Origin: Diaphorobacter sp. HDW4B
Lineage (GTDB): Bacteria; Pseudomonadota; Gammaproteobacteria; Burkholderiales; Burkholderiaceae_C
Reading direction: 5' to 3'
Length of the DNA stretch: 64,000 nt
Assembly: GCF_011305535.1 (NCBI RefSeq)
Contig: NZ_CP049905.1
Coordinates: forward strand, 496,001 to 560,000
Shown here: in pieces, positions 1 through 8,283 of the stretch
Numbering within the stretch: position 1 is the first letter of the stretch
How the letters are laid out: the number at the start of each line of letters is the position of its first letter
Program-made: the position numbers and the translations under genes
The notes under the pieces: model-generated
The model's database searches: none
What the model was told of the DNA's origin: nothing
Seen by the model: only the letters and a program-made list of their open reading frames with translations

Positions 1-345
1 CGCCGACGAGCCATACGCCACGCCCATCTTGCCGCTCTTGACCAGCGGATCGCCGAGCAGGCCTGCATTCTCCAGCGCGATCTCGCTGGCGCGCGTGCCC
101 ATCAGCGCCACGCGGCCCATGCTGCGCATGGTCTTGCGGTTGTAGTGCGCGGGCAGTTCGAACTCGGGCACGGTGCAGCCCAGTTGCGTGTTCAGACCTT
201 CGATGTCCTTCCACTCGTGCATGGTGCGAATCACGTTCTTGCCGCTGTGCAGTTGCGCACGCACCGTGGGCCAGTCATGGCCCAGCGGGCTCAGGGCACC
301 GATGCCGGTCACCACGACGCGGCGTTTGTTCGACAAGGAACTCAT
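1..345 (-). CDS. apeR: Beta-ketoacyl-ACP synthase of APE cluster, N-terminal part (runs off window)
   Basis: Only the first 115 codons are in the window; the gene continues past position 1. The N-terminus carries the typical ketosynthase opening VVVTGIGALSPLG, followed by a FabF-like segment including ALENAGLL and the start of VAYGSSA. The catalytic Cys and His residues lie outside the window. ATG at 345 overlaps the stop of the ketoreductase by ATGA, so the two are translationally coupled. As the last gene seen of the APE operon, after ApeO-P-Q-like genes, it fits ApeR, a cytosolic ketosynthase that condenses malonyl-ACP during polyene growth. The family call is strong; the exact ApeR role is inferred from gene order. 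Confidence 0.85.
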   Translation of the reverse strand, partial: MSSLSNKRRVVVTGIGALSPLGHDWPTVRAQLHSGKNVIRTMHEWKDIEGLNTQLGCTVPEFELPAHYNRKTMRSMGRVALMGTRASEIALENAGLLGDPLVKSGKMGVAYGSSA

Positions 346-1088
346 CCCAGCATCCCTCCGTTGACTGAAATGACCTGGCGCGTCACATACGACGACTCCG
401 GCCCCACGAGAAACGACACCGCGGCGGCCACTTCGTCCACCGTGCCCATGCGCCGCATCGGAATCAACTCCATCGCGTGCTCCAGCACTTCCTCGCTCAC
501 CATCTCGGTGTCGATCAGGCCGGGAGCCACGCAGTTGACGGTGATGTCGCGCTTGGCCAACTCGATCGCCAGCGACTTGGTCGCCGCGATCACGCCTGCC
601 TTGGCCGCGCTGTAATTGGTCTGCCCGCGATTGCCCATCAGCGCGGACACCGACGCCAGCGTGACGATGCGCCCCGGCTTGCGCCTGCGCACCATCGGCA
701 TGACGACCGGGTGCAGCACGTTGTAGAACGCATCCAGATTGGTGTGCACCACGGCATCCCACTCCTCGCCGCTCATCGCGGGAAAAGCGTTGTCGCGCGC
801 AATGCCCGCATTGCAGACCACGCCGTAGTAAGCGCCGTGCGCCTCCATGTCGGCTTCCAGCGCGGCACTGCTGGCAGCGCGATCGGCCACGTCGAACTGC
901 AGCACGCGCGCGCTTCGTCCCATGGCCTCGATGGCGCGCGCCACTTCCTGCGCGTGCTCCACGCCGCTGCGGCAATGCACGACGATGTCATGGCCATCGC
1001 GCGCCAGTCGCAGCGCAATCGCCCGGCCTATGCCTCGGCTGGATCCGGTCACCAGAACGGTACCCTTGGTGGTCGATTCAGTCGTCAT
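342..1088 (-). CDS. apeQ: 3-oxoacyl-ACP reductase (FabG-like, APE ketoreductase)
   Basis: A 248-residue classical SDR. It has the NADP-binding motif TGSSRGIG near residue 14, the NAG motif in VVCNAGIA, and a Ser-Tyr-Lys site in SVSALMGNRGQTNYSAAKAG. The C-terminus VISVNGGMLG is typical of FabG. The protein should reduce the 3-oxo group after each condensation on the ACP-bound aryl polyene. ATG 1088 was preferred to an upstream in-frame start because the extra 39 residues are Arg-rich, match no SDR and lie in the preceding gene. It starts 8 nt after the dehydratase gene and overlaps the next ketosynthase by ATGA. Confidence 0.92.
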   Translation of the reverse strand: MTTESTTKGTVLVTGSSRGIGRAIALRLARDGHDIVVHCRSGVEHAQEVARAIEAMGRSARVLQFDVADRAASSAALEADMEAHGAYYGVVCNAGIARDNAFPAMSGEEWDAVVHTNLDAFYNVLHPVVMPMVRRRKPGRIVTLASVSALMGNRGQTNYSAAKAGVIAATKSLAIELAKRDITVNCVAPGLIDTEMVSEEVLEHAMELIPMRRMGTVDEVAAAVSFLVGPESSYVTRQVISVNGGMLG

Positions 1089-1096
1089 TCCTGTCT

Positions 1097-1561
1097 TCAG
1101 TTCTCTGTGTTCTGCAGCGACTGCACGTAGGCGCCGCCGTCCTCGGGTTCGTAGACCGAGATGCGCGCCGTGGCGCAGACCTCGTCCCTGGATCGAATTG
1201 TGCAATCAAACATGCCAAGCCCATTGTCACCCATGAGTTCGCATTGCACATGCACCGTCAGGAGCGCATCGGGTGAAAAAAAGTCAGCGCTTGCATCGAA
1301 CTTGCGCGTGCCCAGCAAAAAGCCCAGCTTGACCTGCTGCCCCGCCTGCAAGGCCCGCCAGCCGGCCCACGCCGCCACGGTCTGGGCCATGTATTCCAGC
1401 CCGACCCATGCGGGCATTCCTTCGTCCTGCAGATACAGGCCATCGCGCGGCACGGTCACCTCGGCCACGGCGCTTTCCTCGTCCGCCGCCAGCAGCCGGT
1501 CGATCAGCAGCATCGCCCCGCGATGCGGCACGTAGTTCTCGATGGGCAAAAATTCCTGCAT
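1097..1561 (-). CDS. apeP: Hotdog-fold 3-hydroxyacyl-ACP dehydratase (ApeP-like)
   Basis: A 154-residue FabZ/ApeP-like hotdog protein. The segment YVPHRGAMLLIDRL is the N-terminal dehydratase motif with its His, and GLEYMAQTVAAWAG is the central helix that carries the acidic active residue. The expected reaction is removal of water from 3-hydroxyacyl-ACP to give the conjugated double bonds. ATG 1561 (MQEFLPIENY) was chosen because the upstream in-frame residues overlap a different reading of the ketosynthase gene and look unlike the family. It sits between ApeO-like and ApeQ-like genes in the same operon, as known APE clusters do. Confidence 0.9.
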   Translation of the reverse strand: MQEFLPIENYVPHRGAMLLIDRLLAADEESAVAEVTVPRDGLYLQDEGMPAWVGLEYMAQTVAAWAGWRALQAGQQVKLGFLLGTRKFDASADFFSPDALLTVHVQCELMGDNGLGMFDCTIRSRDEVCATARISVYEPEDGGAYVQSLQNTEN

Positions 1562-1592
1562 CACCAATTCGTCTGTCTTTTCTGTTCGTTGA

Positions 1593-2795
1593 TCAGCCCG
1601 CCGCCAACAGCAAGGCACAGTTGCTTCCGCCAAAGGCAAAAGAGTTGCTGAGCACCGCCCGCGCATTGCAGCCCAGAGCCGATTGAGGCCCTGCGATGTT
1701 CAGCGCAGGCAAGGCCGCATCCGCCACCCCGTCCCACCAATGCGCGGGCAAGCGGCCTTGCGGATTGTCGTGCAGCACATGCCAGCAGATCGCGGCTTCG
1801 AGCGCACCGGCAGCGGCCAGCGCGTGGCCGGTCAGCGGCTTGGTGGAACTCACCGCAGCCGATGTGCCGAACAAGGCATGCACCGCCACGCTTTCCATCG
1901 CATCGTTGTGCGGCGTGGCCGTGCCGTGCAGATTCACATAATCGACCTGCGCAGCCTGCATGCCCGCACGATCCAGCGCCTGCTGCATGGCCGAGATCGC
2001 ACCGCGACCGCTCGGATCGGGCGCGGACATATGGTGCGCGTCCTGGCTCTCGCCCCAGCCCGCAAGACGCACCGGCGCCTCATCGCGCGTCATCACGAAG
2101 AACGCTGCCGCTTCGCCCAGATTGATGCCATGGCGATGGGCAGACAGCGGATTGCAGCGCTCGGCGGACACCGCCTCCAGCGCGCTGAAACCCGCCACGG
2201 TGAACGGGCTCAGCGCGTCCACACCGCCCGCGATCACCGCATCCACCATGCCGCTGCGCAGCAGACGCGCACCGCTGGCCAAGGCTTTTGCGCCGGACGA
2301 ACAAGCGGTGGACGTCGAATGCACCGGCCCCTTGATGCCCAGACTGCGGGCGAGAAACGAGGCCACATCGCCAAGCTCCTGCACCGTGTAATCAAAGCCC
2401 TGCGGAAACGCGCCCGTCTGGCGATGCATGGCAGCGGCGTGCGCGCCTTCATCCAGACCACCCGTGCTCGTGCCCACGATCAGCGCCACGCGCTCTGCAC
2501 CAAAGCGCGAGAGCAATGCCTCGACCTGCGCACGCAGCGGCAGCATCGCCGCCCAAGCCAGCGCGTTGTTGCGCGAGCGTTGCGCAGGCAAAGCAAAGTC
2601 CAGTGCAGGCAAGTTCACCTCATCGGGCAGACAGCCCAACGCAAGCGCGCGACCCGGCGAATATTGCTCGGTCACACGCAGCGCCTTCGGGTCCACATCG
2701 GCAAACAACGCAGCGCGCATGTTCTCGGCGCTCGCACCCAAGGCGCTGATCGCAGATACCGCATTCAGATAGACCTGTTGCCCCGTTTCCATCAT
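1593..2795 (-). CDS. apeO: Beta-ketoacyl-ACP synthase (ApeO-like, KS with full Cys-His-His site)
   Basis: A 400-residue KASII-like ketosynthase. The nucleophile is in STACSSGAK (Cys about residue 165), with the two His in NLHGTATPHND and KPLTGHALAAAGA. The C-terminus NSFAFGGSNCALL is the usual KS ending. The first of two consecutive ATGs at 2795 overlaps the stop of the lipoprotein gene (ATGA). In characterised APE systems ApeO pairs with the chain-length-factor-like ApeC to make the main elongating heterodimer; an ApeC-like gene is present at the head of this operon. Longer upstream in-frame sequence is a shadow of the lipoprotein gene. Confidence 0.92.
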   Translation of the reverse strand: MMETGQQVYLNAVSAISALGASAENMRAALFADVDPKALRVTEQYSPGRALALGCLPDEVNLPALDFALPAQRSRNNALAWAAMLPLRAQVEALLSRFGAERVALIVGTSTGGLDEGAHAAAMHRQTGAFPQGFDYTVQELGDVASFLARSLGIKGPVHSTSTACSSGAKALASGARLLRSGMVDAVIAGGVDALSPFTVAGFSALEAVSAERCNPLSAHRHGINLGEAAAFFVMTRDEAPVRLAGWGESQDAHHMSAPDPSGRGAISAMQQALDRAGMQAAQVDYVNLHGTATPHNDAMESVAVHALFGTSAAVSSTKPLTGHALAAAGALEAAICWHVLHDNPQGRLPAHWWDGVADAALPALNIAGPQSALGCNARAVLSNSFAFGGSNCALLLAAG

Positions 2796-3418
2796 TGCCC
2801 TGCCTTGTTGCTGCACAGATCCGCGCCGCCGGGCGTGTCGATGCGCAGCGACCAATTGCCCTGCGGATAGACGATCTCCAGCGAATCCGCGTCGAGACGA
2901 CGCACCTTCACACGCTCTGCGCCTGCATATTTCAGCACACGTTGCTGGGCAGATGCTTCGAGCGACCACTGCGCGGGCAGCGCCTTCATGATCGCAGCCT
3001 CGGGCCAGAACGCGAGTTGCACGTCGCTCAGCACCTGCTCGGGCTTGAGCACCGCAGGCCACCAGCGCGAAAGCTGCGGTTTGATCTCCGCGCCATCCCA
3101 CTCCAGCGTGCCCACCATCTGGCCCAGATTCAGAATCGCCAGTTGCATGCTGCCGGAATCGATCTCCAACAAAGCATCCAGCTCCTTGGAAGACTGCCCC
3201 GGCGGCTGCACCGTCAAGCGCTGCTGCACCGATGCGGCACAGCCCAACGCGGCGGGCGGCAATGCCAACCAGGGCGAGCCGACCTGATCATCCGACGCGG
3301 TCTGAACCTTGGGGCTTGGCAGCGACGAGCAGCCCGCGAGCAGCAGGGCCGCGCCGACGCCTGCGACCGCAAGCGCAATTGCAATAGCACGTTGGGCGAC
3401 AGTCTTCCCGCAGGTCAC
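2792..3418 (-). CDS. DUF3261 lipoprotein of APE cluster
   Basis: A 208-residue predicted outer-membrane lipoprotein. The N-terminus has a hydrophobic signal segment (AIAIALAVAGVGAALLLAGC) with lipobox LLAGC, so Cys would be lipidated about residue 30. The rest is the DUF3261 type found in APE clusters, next to LolA-like and MMPL genes. GTG 3418 was chosen because it overlaps the preceding stop as GTGA, the pattern used elsewhere in this operon; a start at 3448 would run 34 nt into the upstream gene. It probably helps bring the finished aryl polyene lipid to the outer membrane. That role is inferred from context; the position matches ApeN in the standard lettering. Confidence 0.8.
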   Translation of the reverse strand: MTCGKTVAQRAIAIALAVAGVGAALLLAGCSSLPSPKVQTASDDQVGSPWLALPPAALGCAASVQQRLTVQPPGQSSKELDALLEIDSGSMQLAILNLGQMVGTLEWDGAEIKPQLSRWWPAVLKPEQVLSDVQLAFWPEAAIMKALPAQWSLEASAQQRVLKYAGAERVKVRRLDADSLEIVYPQGNWSLRIDTPGGADLCSNKAGQ

Positions 3419-4683
3419 GCAACCGCCTCTTTGGCTTGCTGCTGGCACAGCTCACGCAGCACGTTCAGGCGGCGCTGCGGTTCGGCCACGTAGGGGTTGG
3501 CCTTGTCCCACGCATAGCCCGCGAGGATCGACGAGATCATGCGGCGGATTTCCGGGCTGTGGCGCTCGTGGAAGATCACGTCCTGGAAGCCGCCTTCATA
3601 CCAGCCCGACACGAATGCGCGGAAGGTGTTGACACCCGCCTGCAGCGGCAGCGCGTAGTCGGCCTGCCAATCCACGGCCTCGCCCTTCCATGTACGCGCG
3701 ATGCACTGCGCGGCCAGGCTGGCAGACTTCACGGCAATCGTCACGCCGCTGGAGAACACCGGATCGAGGAACTCACCCGCATTGCCGAGCAGCGCAAAAT
3801 TCTTGCCCCACAGCGAAGTCACGTTGGCCGAATAGCCCGTCAGCGTGCGGCCCGGCGTGTCCCACACGGCGTTGCGCAGCACGTGCGAAAGCGAGGGCGT
3901 CTCGGCGATGATGGCGCGCAGGCGCTCGACTTCCGTGCCCTTGTATTGCGACAGATATTCGGGCGTGCCCACCACGCCTTGCGAACAGCGGCCGTTGGAG
4001 AACGGAATCGTCCAGAACCACACATCATGGTGCTCGGGATGCACGCTGATCAGAATCTTCTGACGGTCCATCTCATCCAGCGCAATGCGGTCCTCGATGT
4101 GCGTGAACAGCGCGCCGCGCACCGGGAAATCCGAAGGTCGCTCCAGATCCAGCATGCGCGGCAGAATGCGCGCAAAGCCGCTCGCATCCAGCAGATAGCG
4201 CGCGGTCACGGTGTACTCCTCGCCCTCTTCCGAGCGCACCTTCACCACCGGCTGCTCGCCCGACACATCGACGGCCGTCACCACATGGCGATAACGAATC
4301 TCCGCACCGGCCTTTTCGGCCGCGTCGGCCAACACCTTGTCGAAGTTGGCGCGCTGCACTTGATAAGTCGTGCCCCAGCCTTCAGAGAACTTGTCGCGAA
4401 AATCAAAGGCGGTCGTCACCTCGCCCTTGGCGAATGCCGCACCGTTCTTGTACTGAAAGCCCGCTTCCACCACATCCTGCAGCATGCCGGCTTCTTCGAT
4501 GTACTGCATGCTCTGCGGCAGCAGGCTCTCACCGATCGAAAAACGCGGGAACGTTTCCTTCTCGATGATCAGCACCTTGCGACCCTGCTTGCGCAGCAGC
4601 CCGGCGGCCACGGCACCCGATGGGCCCGCACCGATGATCAAAATTTCCGTCTGTTCGACTTTCTGGTTGCTCTGGTTGCTCAT
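3415..4683 (-). CDS. FAD-dependent oxidoreductase, halogenase/geranylgeranyl-reductase-like
   Basis: A 422-residue flavoprotein. The dinucleotide fold ILIIGAGPSGAVAAGLL starts about residue 14; a conserved GESLLPQS lies near residue 50, and LLGNAGEFLDPVFSSGV is the second FAD motif. This arrangement is shared by flavin-dependent halogenases and geranylgeranyl-reductase-like oxidoreductases. The halogenase WxWxIP motif appears in modified form as VWFWTIPFSNG. Members occur in APE and xanthomonadin clusters, where they may hydroxylate or halogenate the aryl head; the reaction here is not known. ATG 4683 has GAGGG upstream; a GTG at 4695 overlapping the exporter stop is the alternative. Confidence 0.8.
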   Translation of the reverse strand: MSNQSNQKVEQTEILIIGAGPSGAVAAGLLRKQGRKVLIIEKETFPRFSIGESLLPQSMQYIEEAGMLQDVVEAGFQYKNGAAFAKGEVTTAFDFRDKFSEGWGTTYQVQRANFDKVLADAAEKAGAEIRYRHVVTAVDVSGEQPVVKVRSEEGEEYTVTARYLLDASGFARILPRMLDLERPSDFPVRGALFTHIEDRIALDEMDRQKILISVHPEHHDVWFWTIPFSNGRCSQGVVGTPEYLSQYKGTEVERLRAIIAETPSLSHVLRNAVWDTPGRTLTGYSANVTSLWGKNFALLGNAGEFLDPVFSSGVTIAVKSASLAAQCIARTWKGEAVDWQADYALPLQAGVNTFRAFVSGWYEGGFQDVIFHERHSPEIRRMISSILAGYAWDKANPYVAEPQRRLNVLRELCQQQAKEAVA

Positions 4684-4691
4684 GTCTACCC

Positions 4692-7178
4692 TCACTCTTT
4701 CTCTCTGACTTTGTTGGAATTGGGCGATGCATCGCCCTCTGTTGAATCGGAAGAATCCGTTGCCGGCATGCCCGACATGGTCGAGCCTCGCACCACCGGC
4801 TGACCCGAGGCTTGCAGATCATCAGGTCGAGCCGCGCGAAACAGCGGTGCCAGCAGCAGCACGATGGGCAGACCGAACATCAGCGTGACGCCGAACGCCC
4901 GCAGCGCAGGCGTCTGCGACAGGCCCAGCAAACCGAACGACAGCCACGTGCTGCCCGCGCCGATGACCACGGCCAGCCATGCCTGCGGATCGTCCTCGTG
5001 CTCCTGCAGATAGATGCCGTAGTCGATACCGACGCCCAGCAGCAGCATCAACGCCAGCACGTTGAACAACTGCCACGGCTCGCCCATCAGCGCCATGATG
5101 ATGACCACCGCAAGACTGGCCAGCACCGTCGGCAACCACGCACGCCACGCGCTGCGACCAAAGCGAATGCACAGCGCCGCGAGCACCAGCACATGGCCCA
5201 GCGCAAGCAGTTCGGTCATCGAGATGCGATAACGCTTGAGCAGCCCGGAAATCTCCGCAGGCTTGTCCACCCAGGTCACGCCATTCAAACCTTCGGCAGC
5301 TGCAGACAGCGCAGGCAAAGCCGCCTGCCCGCGCACGCCGCGCAGCATCACCATGCTGCGGAATGCGCCGTCGCGCTCGCCCAACCACAGCGGACGCGCT
5401 GCGGCAGAAATGGGTTGCGCAAGCCATGCTTGCACGGTGAGTGAGCCCGCCATTTCATCGGCAGCAGCAGGCGCAAACGATTCGCCCAATTGCGCGTTCA
5501 CGCCCTCCAGCACCACCTTGTTGGCGTGCTGCACCAGCGCCGCATTGCGCGCCTGCGTTTGCGCGGACGGAACCCAGTCCGACACCGCGCTGTAGCCCGT
5601 CAATTCCTTGTTCACGACCAGCGCATCCAGCCGTGCTTTCAGCGTTTCCTCGCGCTGCAGCACCTCTTCGGCATTCGCGCCCTTGACGAGATAGAACTGC
5701 GCGGGACTCGGCAAGCCCAGCATCTGCCCGACCTGCATTTGCTGCGCCACCAGACTGGGCGAGCTGTTCTGCAACTGCCGCACGTCGTCCATATTGTTCA
5801 GCACATGCCCCTTGGCTATCCACAGCAGCGCCACCGCGCACAAGCCCAGCGACCACGGCAACGCGGTGCGCCAACGCGGCCACCACGACAGCGTCTTGCC
5901 GATGCGCAGCGCCGCGCGGCTTTGCGGCATGCGGCCACGATCAAGCCATGGGAACCAGCAGATCACGGTCAGCATCGCGGCGGCCAGACCGACCACCGAA
6001 AACAGCGCCATCTGCCGCAACCCCGGAAACGCCGCCATGCCAAGCGCAACATACGCAATCGCGCTGGTGCCCAATGCCAGCCACAAGGCAGGCAAGAGGC
6101 CGCGCATCAACGCATGCGGCTTGCGATCCGGCGCGCCCTGACGCGACGCGAAATAGTGAATGCCATAGTCCTCCGCCACGCCCACCAGGCTCGCGCCGAA
6201 CACCAACGTGAGCAGATGCACCTTGCCGAAAACAATGTCCGTCACGCTGAGCGCAACAGCGCAGCCGACCAGCAGCGACAAGCCCACCAGCAACACCGGG
6301 CGCAGTGAGCGAAATGCGATCCACGCCAGCACCAGCACGCCCGCGAGCGAGCCCCAGCCGATCACATTGATCTCGCCGCTCGCCTGCACCGCAGCGGCCT
6401 CGGCATGCAGCGGCACACCGGCCATGATGAGCTGCGCGTCGGGCGATTGCTTGCGCACTTCGGCCAGCGCGTGTGCCATTGCCGAGCCGATCACCGGGTT
6501 GCCCGACAGGCTGAACGCGGAACCATCGAGCACATACTGCAGCACGACCCACTGCTTGTCCTGCGCAGCCACCCACAGTTCGGAATCGCGCGGCCGCGCC
6601 TGACTTTGCGCCGCGCGCGCCGACCACCACTGCGTCCACAACCCGAGCGGATCGTTCACCCAATCCGTGAGCCGCGCCTGCGTGGCCGGTTGATAAAGAT
6701 CCTGCAGCGCACGTTGCACCAGATTGGCATCGCTAGCCTTGACCAACTCGTCGCGCTGCTGCGTGGTGAGCAGATTCGCGCGCCACGGTTGGTAGAACGA
6801 CAGTGCCGACTGCATCGACGATTCGCGCGCAATCGCCTCTTCTTTCAGATGCGCCGCAGTCTGCGTCTTGAGTGCCGCGCGGAAGGTCTGCGCTGCCGCT
6901 TTCGTCTCGTCCCATTGCGACGTGCCGAGCAGCACCACGATCTGGCGCTGCATCTGTTCGGAAAGCTGCTGCGTGGCAAGCGACACATCAGGTGCCTGCT
7001 CGTTCAGCGGCAACAGCGCGAGCACGTCGGTGTCGATGCGCCCCTGCTTCCAGAACTGGAACTGGTGCACGCACACCGCCAGCACCACCAGCACCCACGC
7101 CAACGCAGCGGTGCGCCAGAACGCGCCTGCGGGGCGATCTGCTTTGCTGGAATGTTCTGCTGCTGCGTGCGTCGTCAT
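4692..7178 (-). CDS. MMPL/RND-type exporter of APE cluster
   Basis: A 828-residue integral membrane protein. One transmembrane helix is near residue 25, then a large periplasmic domain (about 50-250), a group of helices (about 275-430), a second periplasmic loop and a final helix group (about 660-800) ending in LMFGLPIVLLLAPLFR. This doubled layout is that of MMPL transporters. SLVGVAEDYGIHYF and LLLGVGIDYGIYLQ are the paired acidic motifs expected in the two membrane halves for proton coupling. It likely moves the aryl polyene lipid across the inner membrane toward the LolA-like carrier encoded just upstream. ATG 7178 starts 26 nt after that gene ends. Confidence 0.88.
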   Translation of the reverse strand: MTTHAAAEHSSKADRPAGAFWRTAALAWVLVVLAVCVHQFQFWKQGRIDTDVLALLPLNEQAPDVSLATQQLSEQMQRQIVVLLGTSQWDETKAAAQTFRAALKTQTAAHLKEEAIARESSMQSALSFYQPWRANLLTTQQRDELVKASDANLVQRALQDLYQPATQARLTDWVNDPLGLWTQWWSARAAQSQARPRDSELWVAAQDKQWVVLQYVLDGSAFSLSGNPVIGSAMAHALAEVRKQSPDAQLIMAGVPLHAEAAAVQASGEINVIGWGSLAGVLVLAWIAFRSLRPVLLVGLSLLVGCAVALSVTDIVFGKVHLLTLVFGASLVGVAEDYGIHYFASRQGAPDRKPHALMRGLLPALWLALGTSAIAYVALGMAAFPGLRQMALFSVVGLAAAMLTVICWFPWLDRGRMPQSRAALRIGKTLSWWPRWRTALPWSLGLCAVALLWIAKGHVLNNMDDVRQLQNSSPSLVAQQMQVGQMLGLPSPAQFYLVKGANAEEVLQREETLKARLDALVVNKELTGYSAVSDWVPSAQTQARNAALVQHANKVVLEGVNAQLGESFAPAAADEMAGSLTVQAWLAQPISAAARPLWLGERDGAFRSMVMLRGVRGQAALPALSAAAEGLNGVTWVDKPAEISGLLKRYRISMTELLALGHVLVLAALCIRFGRSAWRAWLPTVLASLAVVIIMALMGEPWQLFNVLALMLLLGVGIDYGIYLQEHEDDPQAWLAVVIGAGSTWLSFGLLGLSQTPALRAFGVTLMFGLPIVLLLAPLFRAARPDDLQASGQPVVRGSTMSGMPATDSSDSTEGDASPNSNKVREKE

Positions 7179-7204
7179 CGCGTGTTCTTCAACCCATCAA
7201 TCCA

Positions 7205-7846
7205 TCAACGAAACAGCGCCACATCGGCATCGCGCAAAGTCTGCTCCGCCGCTGCATCCTGAATGCGGATGATGCTGCTGTCACCGCGCGCTTCTTGCAA
7301 CTTGACCTCGCGAACAAACGGCCCGCCTTGCAGATCGACCGAAGCCAACCACTGCGCCAGCATCGGGTCGCGGGGCACCAAGTGCATCTGCCAGCCACTC
7401 GCCTGCGCCTTGCCGGAGACCTCGAAGAACTGGCGCAATTGCACCAGATCAGCCGACATCACGGCAAACAGCATCGCGTTCACCGTGCGCAGCACCGGCT
7501 CGTCTTCCGCACGCATCTGCATGCTCACCTCGCCATCACCTCGGCGCGACTGCAGGCTGTCGGGCTTGACGATCAGCGTCGATTCAAACGGCTTGAGCAC
7601 ATGCCAGACGATGCCCTTCGACTTCACCACGACGAACTCGCCGGACGAGCGCAGCGGCTGCTTGAAGCCCTTGATGCTCTTTTCCTGCTCGAACTTGCCG
7701 CGCACCACCGGCGCATCCTTCAACTGCTGCTTGACCTTGTCGAGCAGGTCCTGTGTTGTCTGCTGAGATGCAGTTGCCACGGGCTTTTCGGCAAACGCCG
7801 CAGGCATGAAACCCAGCAGCGCGGCGCACAGAACGACAGTCTTCAT
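7205..7846 (-). CDS. LolA-like periplasmic lipoprotein/lipid carrier
   Basis: A 213-residue exported protein. It begins with a signal peptide (MKTVVLCAALLGFMPAAFAE) cut after AFA. The body has the LolA-type start (VRGKFEQEKSIKGFKQPLRS), then SGEFVVVKSKGIVWHV and a run of beta strands, as in LolA-related proteins of APE clusters. It may shuttle the product between the MMPL exporter and the outer membrane. ATG 7846 overlaps the thioesterase stop (ATGA). The larger in-frame opening upstream is antisense-like sequence inside the thioesterase gene and was discarded. Confidence 0.83.
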   Translation of the reverse strand: MKTVVLCAALLGFMPAAFAEKPVATASQQTTQDLLDKVKQQLKDAPVVRGKFEQEKSIKGFKQPLRSSGEFVVVKSKGIVWHVLKPFESTLIVKPDSLQSRRGDGEVSMQMRAEDEPVLRTVNAMLFAVMSADLVQLRQFFEVSGKAQASGWQMHLVPRDPMLAQWLASVDLQGGPFVREVKLQEARGDSSIIRIQDAAAEQTLRDADVALFR

Positions 7847-8283
7847 GGCTCGACTCCCAGACGTTCCCACAGCACGGGCGGGCAGACAAAACGCATCTCG
7901 CGCGTTGCCATGTCCACCGCCACCTGAATCGTGTAGGCGGTGTTGATCTTCTGACCGGTCTCGGCATCGCTGATCACGTAGTCGATGCGCAAACGGTTTT
8001 CCCATTCGGTGATGGTCGAGCGGATCTTGAGCTTCTGACCGAAAGTCGCAGGACGCACATACTTCAAGCGCATGTCGACCACCGGCCAGCCAAAGCCCGA
8101 CTCGCGCATGCGCGGGTAGTCGTAATCGAATTGGGCGAGCAGCGCGCTGCGGGCCACTTCGAGAAAGCGCACGTAGTTGCCGTGGTAGACGATCTCCATC
8201 ACGTCGATGTCGTAGAACGCGGGCGTGACTTCGATCTCACAACTCAGGCGTTCGCGCGAGGCGAGTTCCTTTTCAGTCGACAT
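7843..8283 (-). CDS. Hotdog acyl-CoA/ACP thioesterase (4-hydroxybenzoyl-CoA thioesterase-like)
   Basis: A 146-residue single hotdog domain. The motif YDIDVMEIVYHGNYVRFLE is the usual active-site helix of the 4-hydroxybenzoyl-CoA thioesterase family, with an Asp in the expected position. It is cytosolic and would release or edit acyl groups on the APE carrier proteins. The gene overlaps the ammonia-lyase gene by 11 nt upstream and the LolA-like gene by ATGA downstream, so it is an integral operon member. Substrate cannot be told from sequence. Confidence 0.88.
   Translation of the reverse strand: MSTEKELASRERLSCEIEVTPAFYDIDVMEIVYHGNYVRFLEVARSALLAQFDYDYPRMRESGFGWPVVDMRLKYVRPATFGQKLKIRSTITEWENRLRIDYVISDAETGQKINTAYTIQVAVDMATREMRFVCPPVLWERLGVEP

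Noticed and set aside
1683-2870. A 395-codon open frame on the plus strand
   Set aside because: Antisense to the ApeO ketosynthase, with composition typical of high-GC shadow frames.
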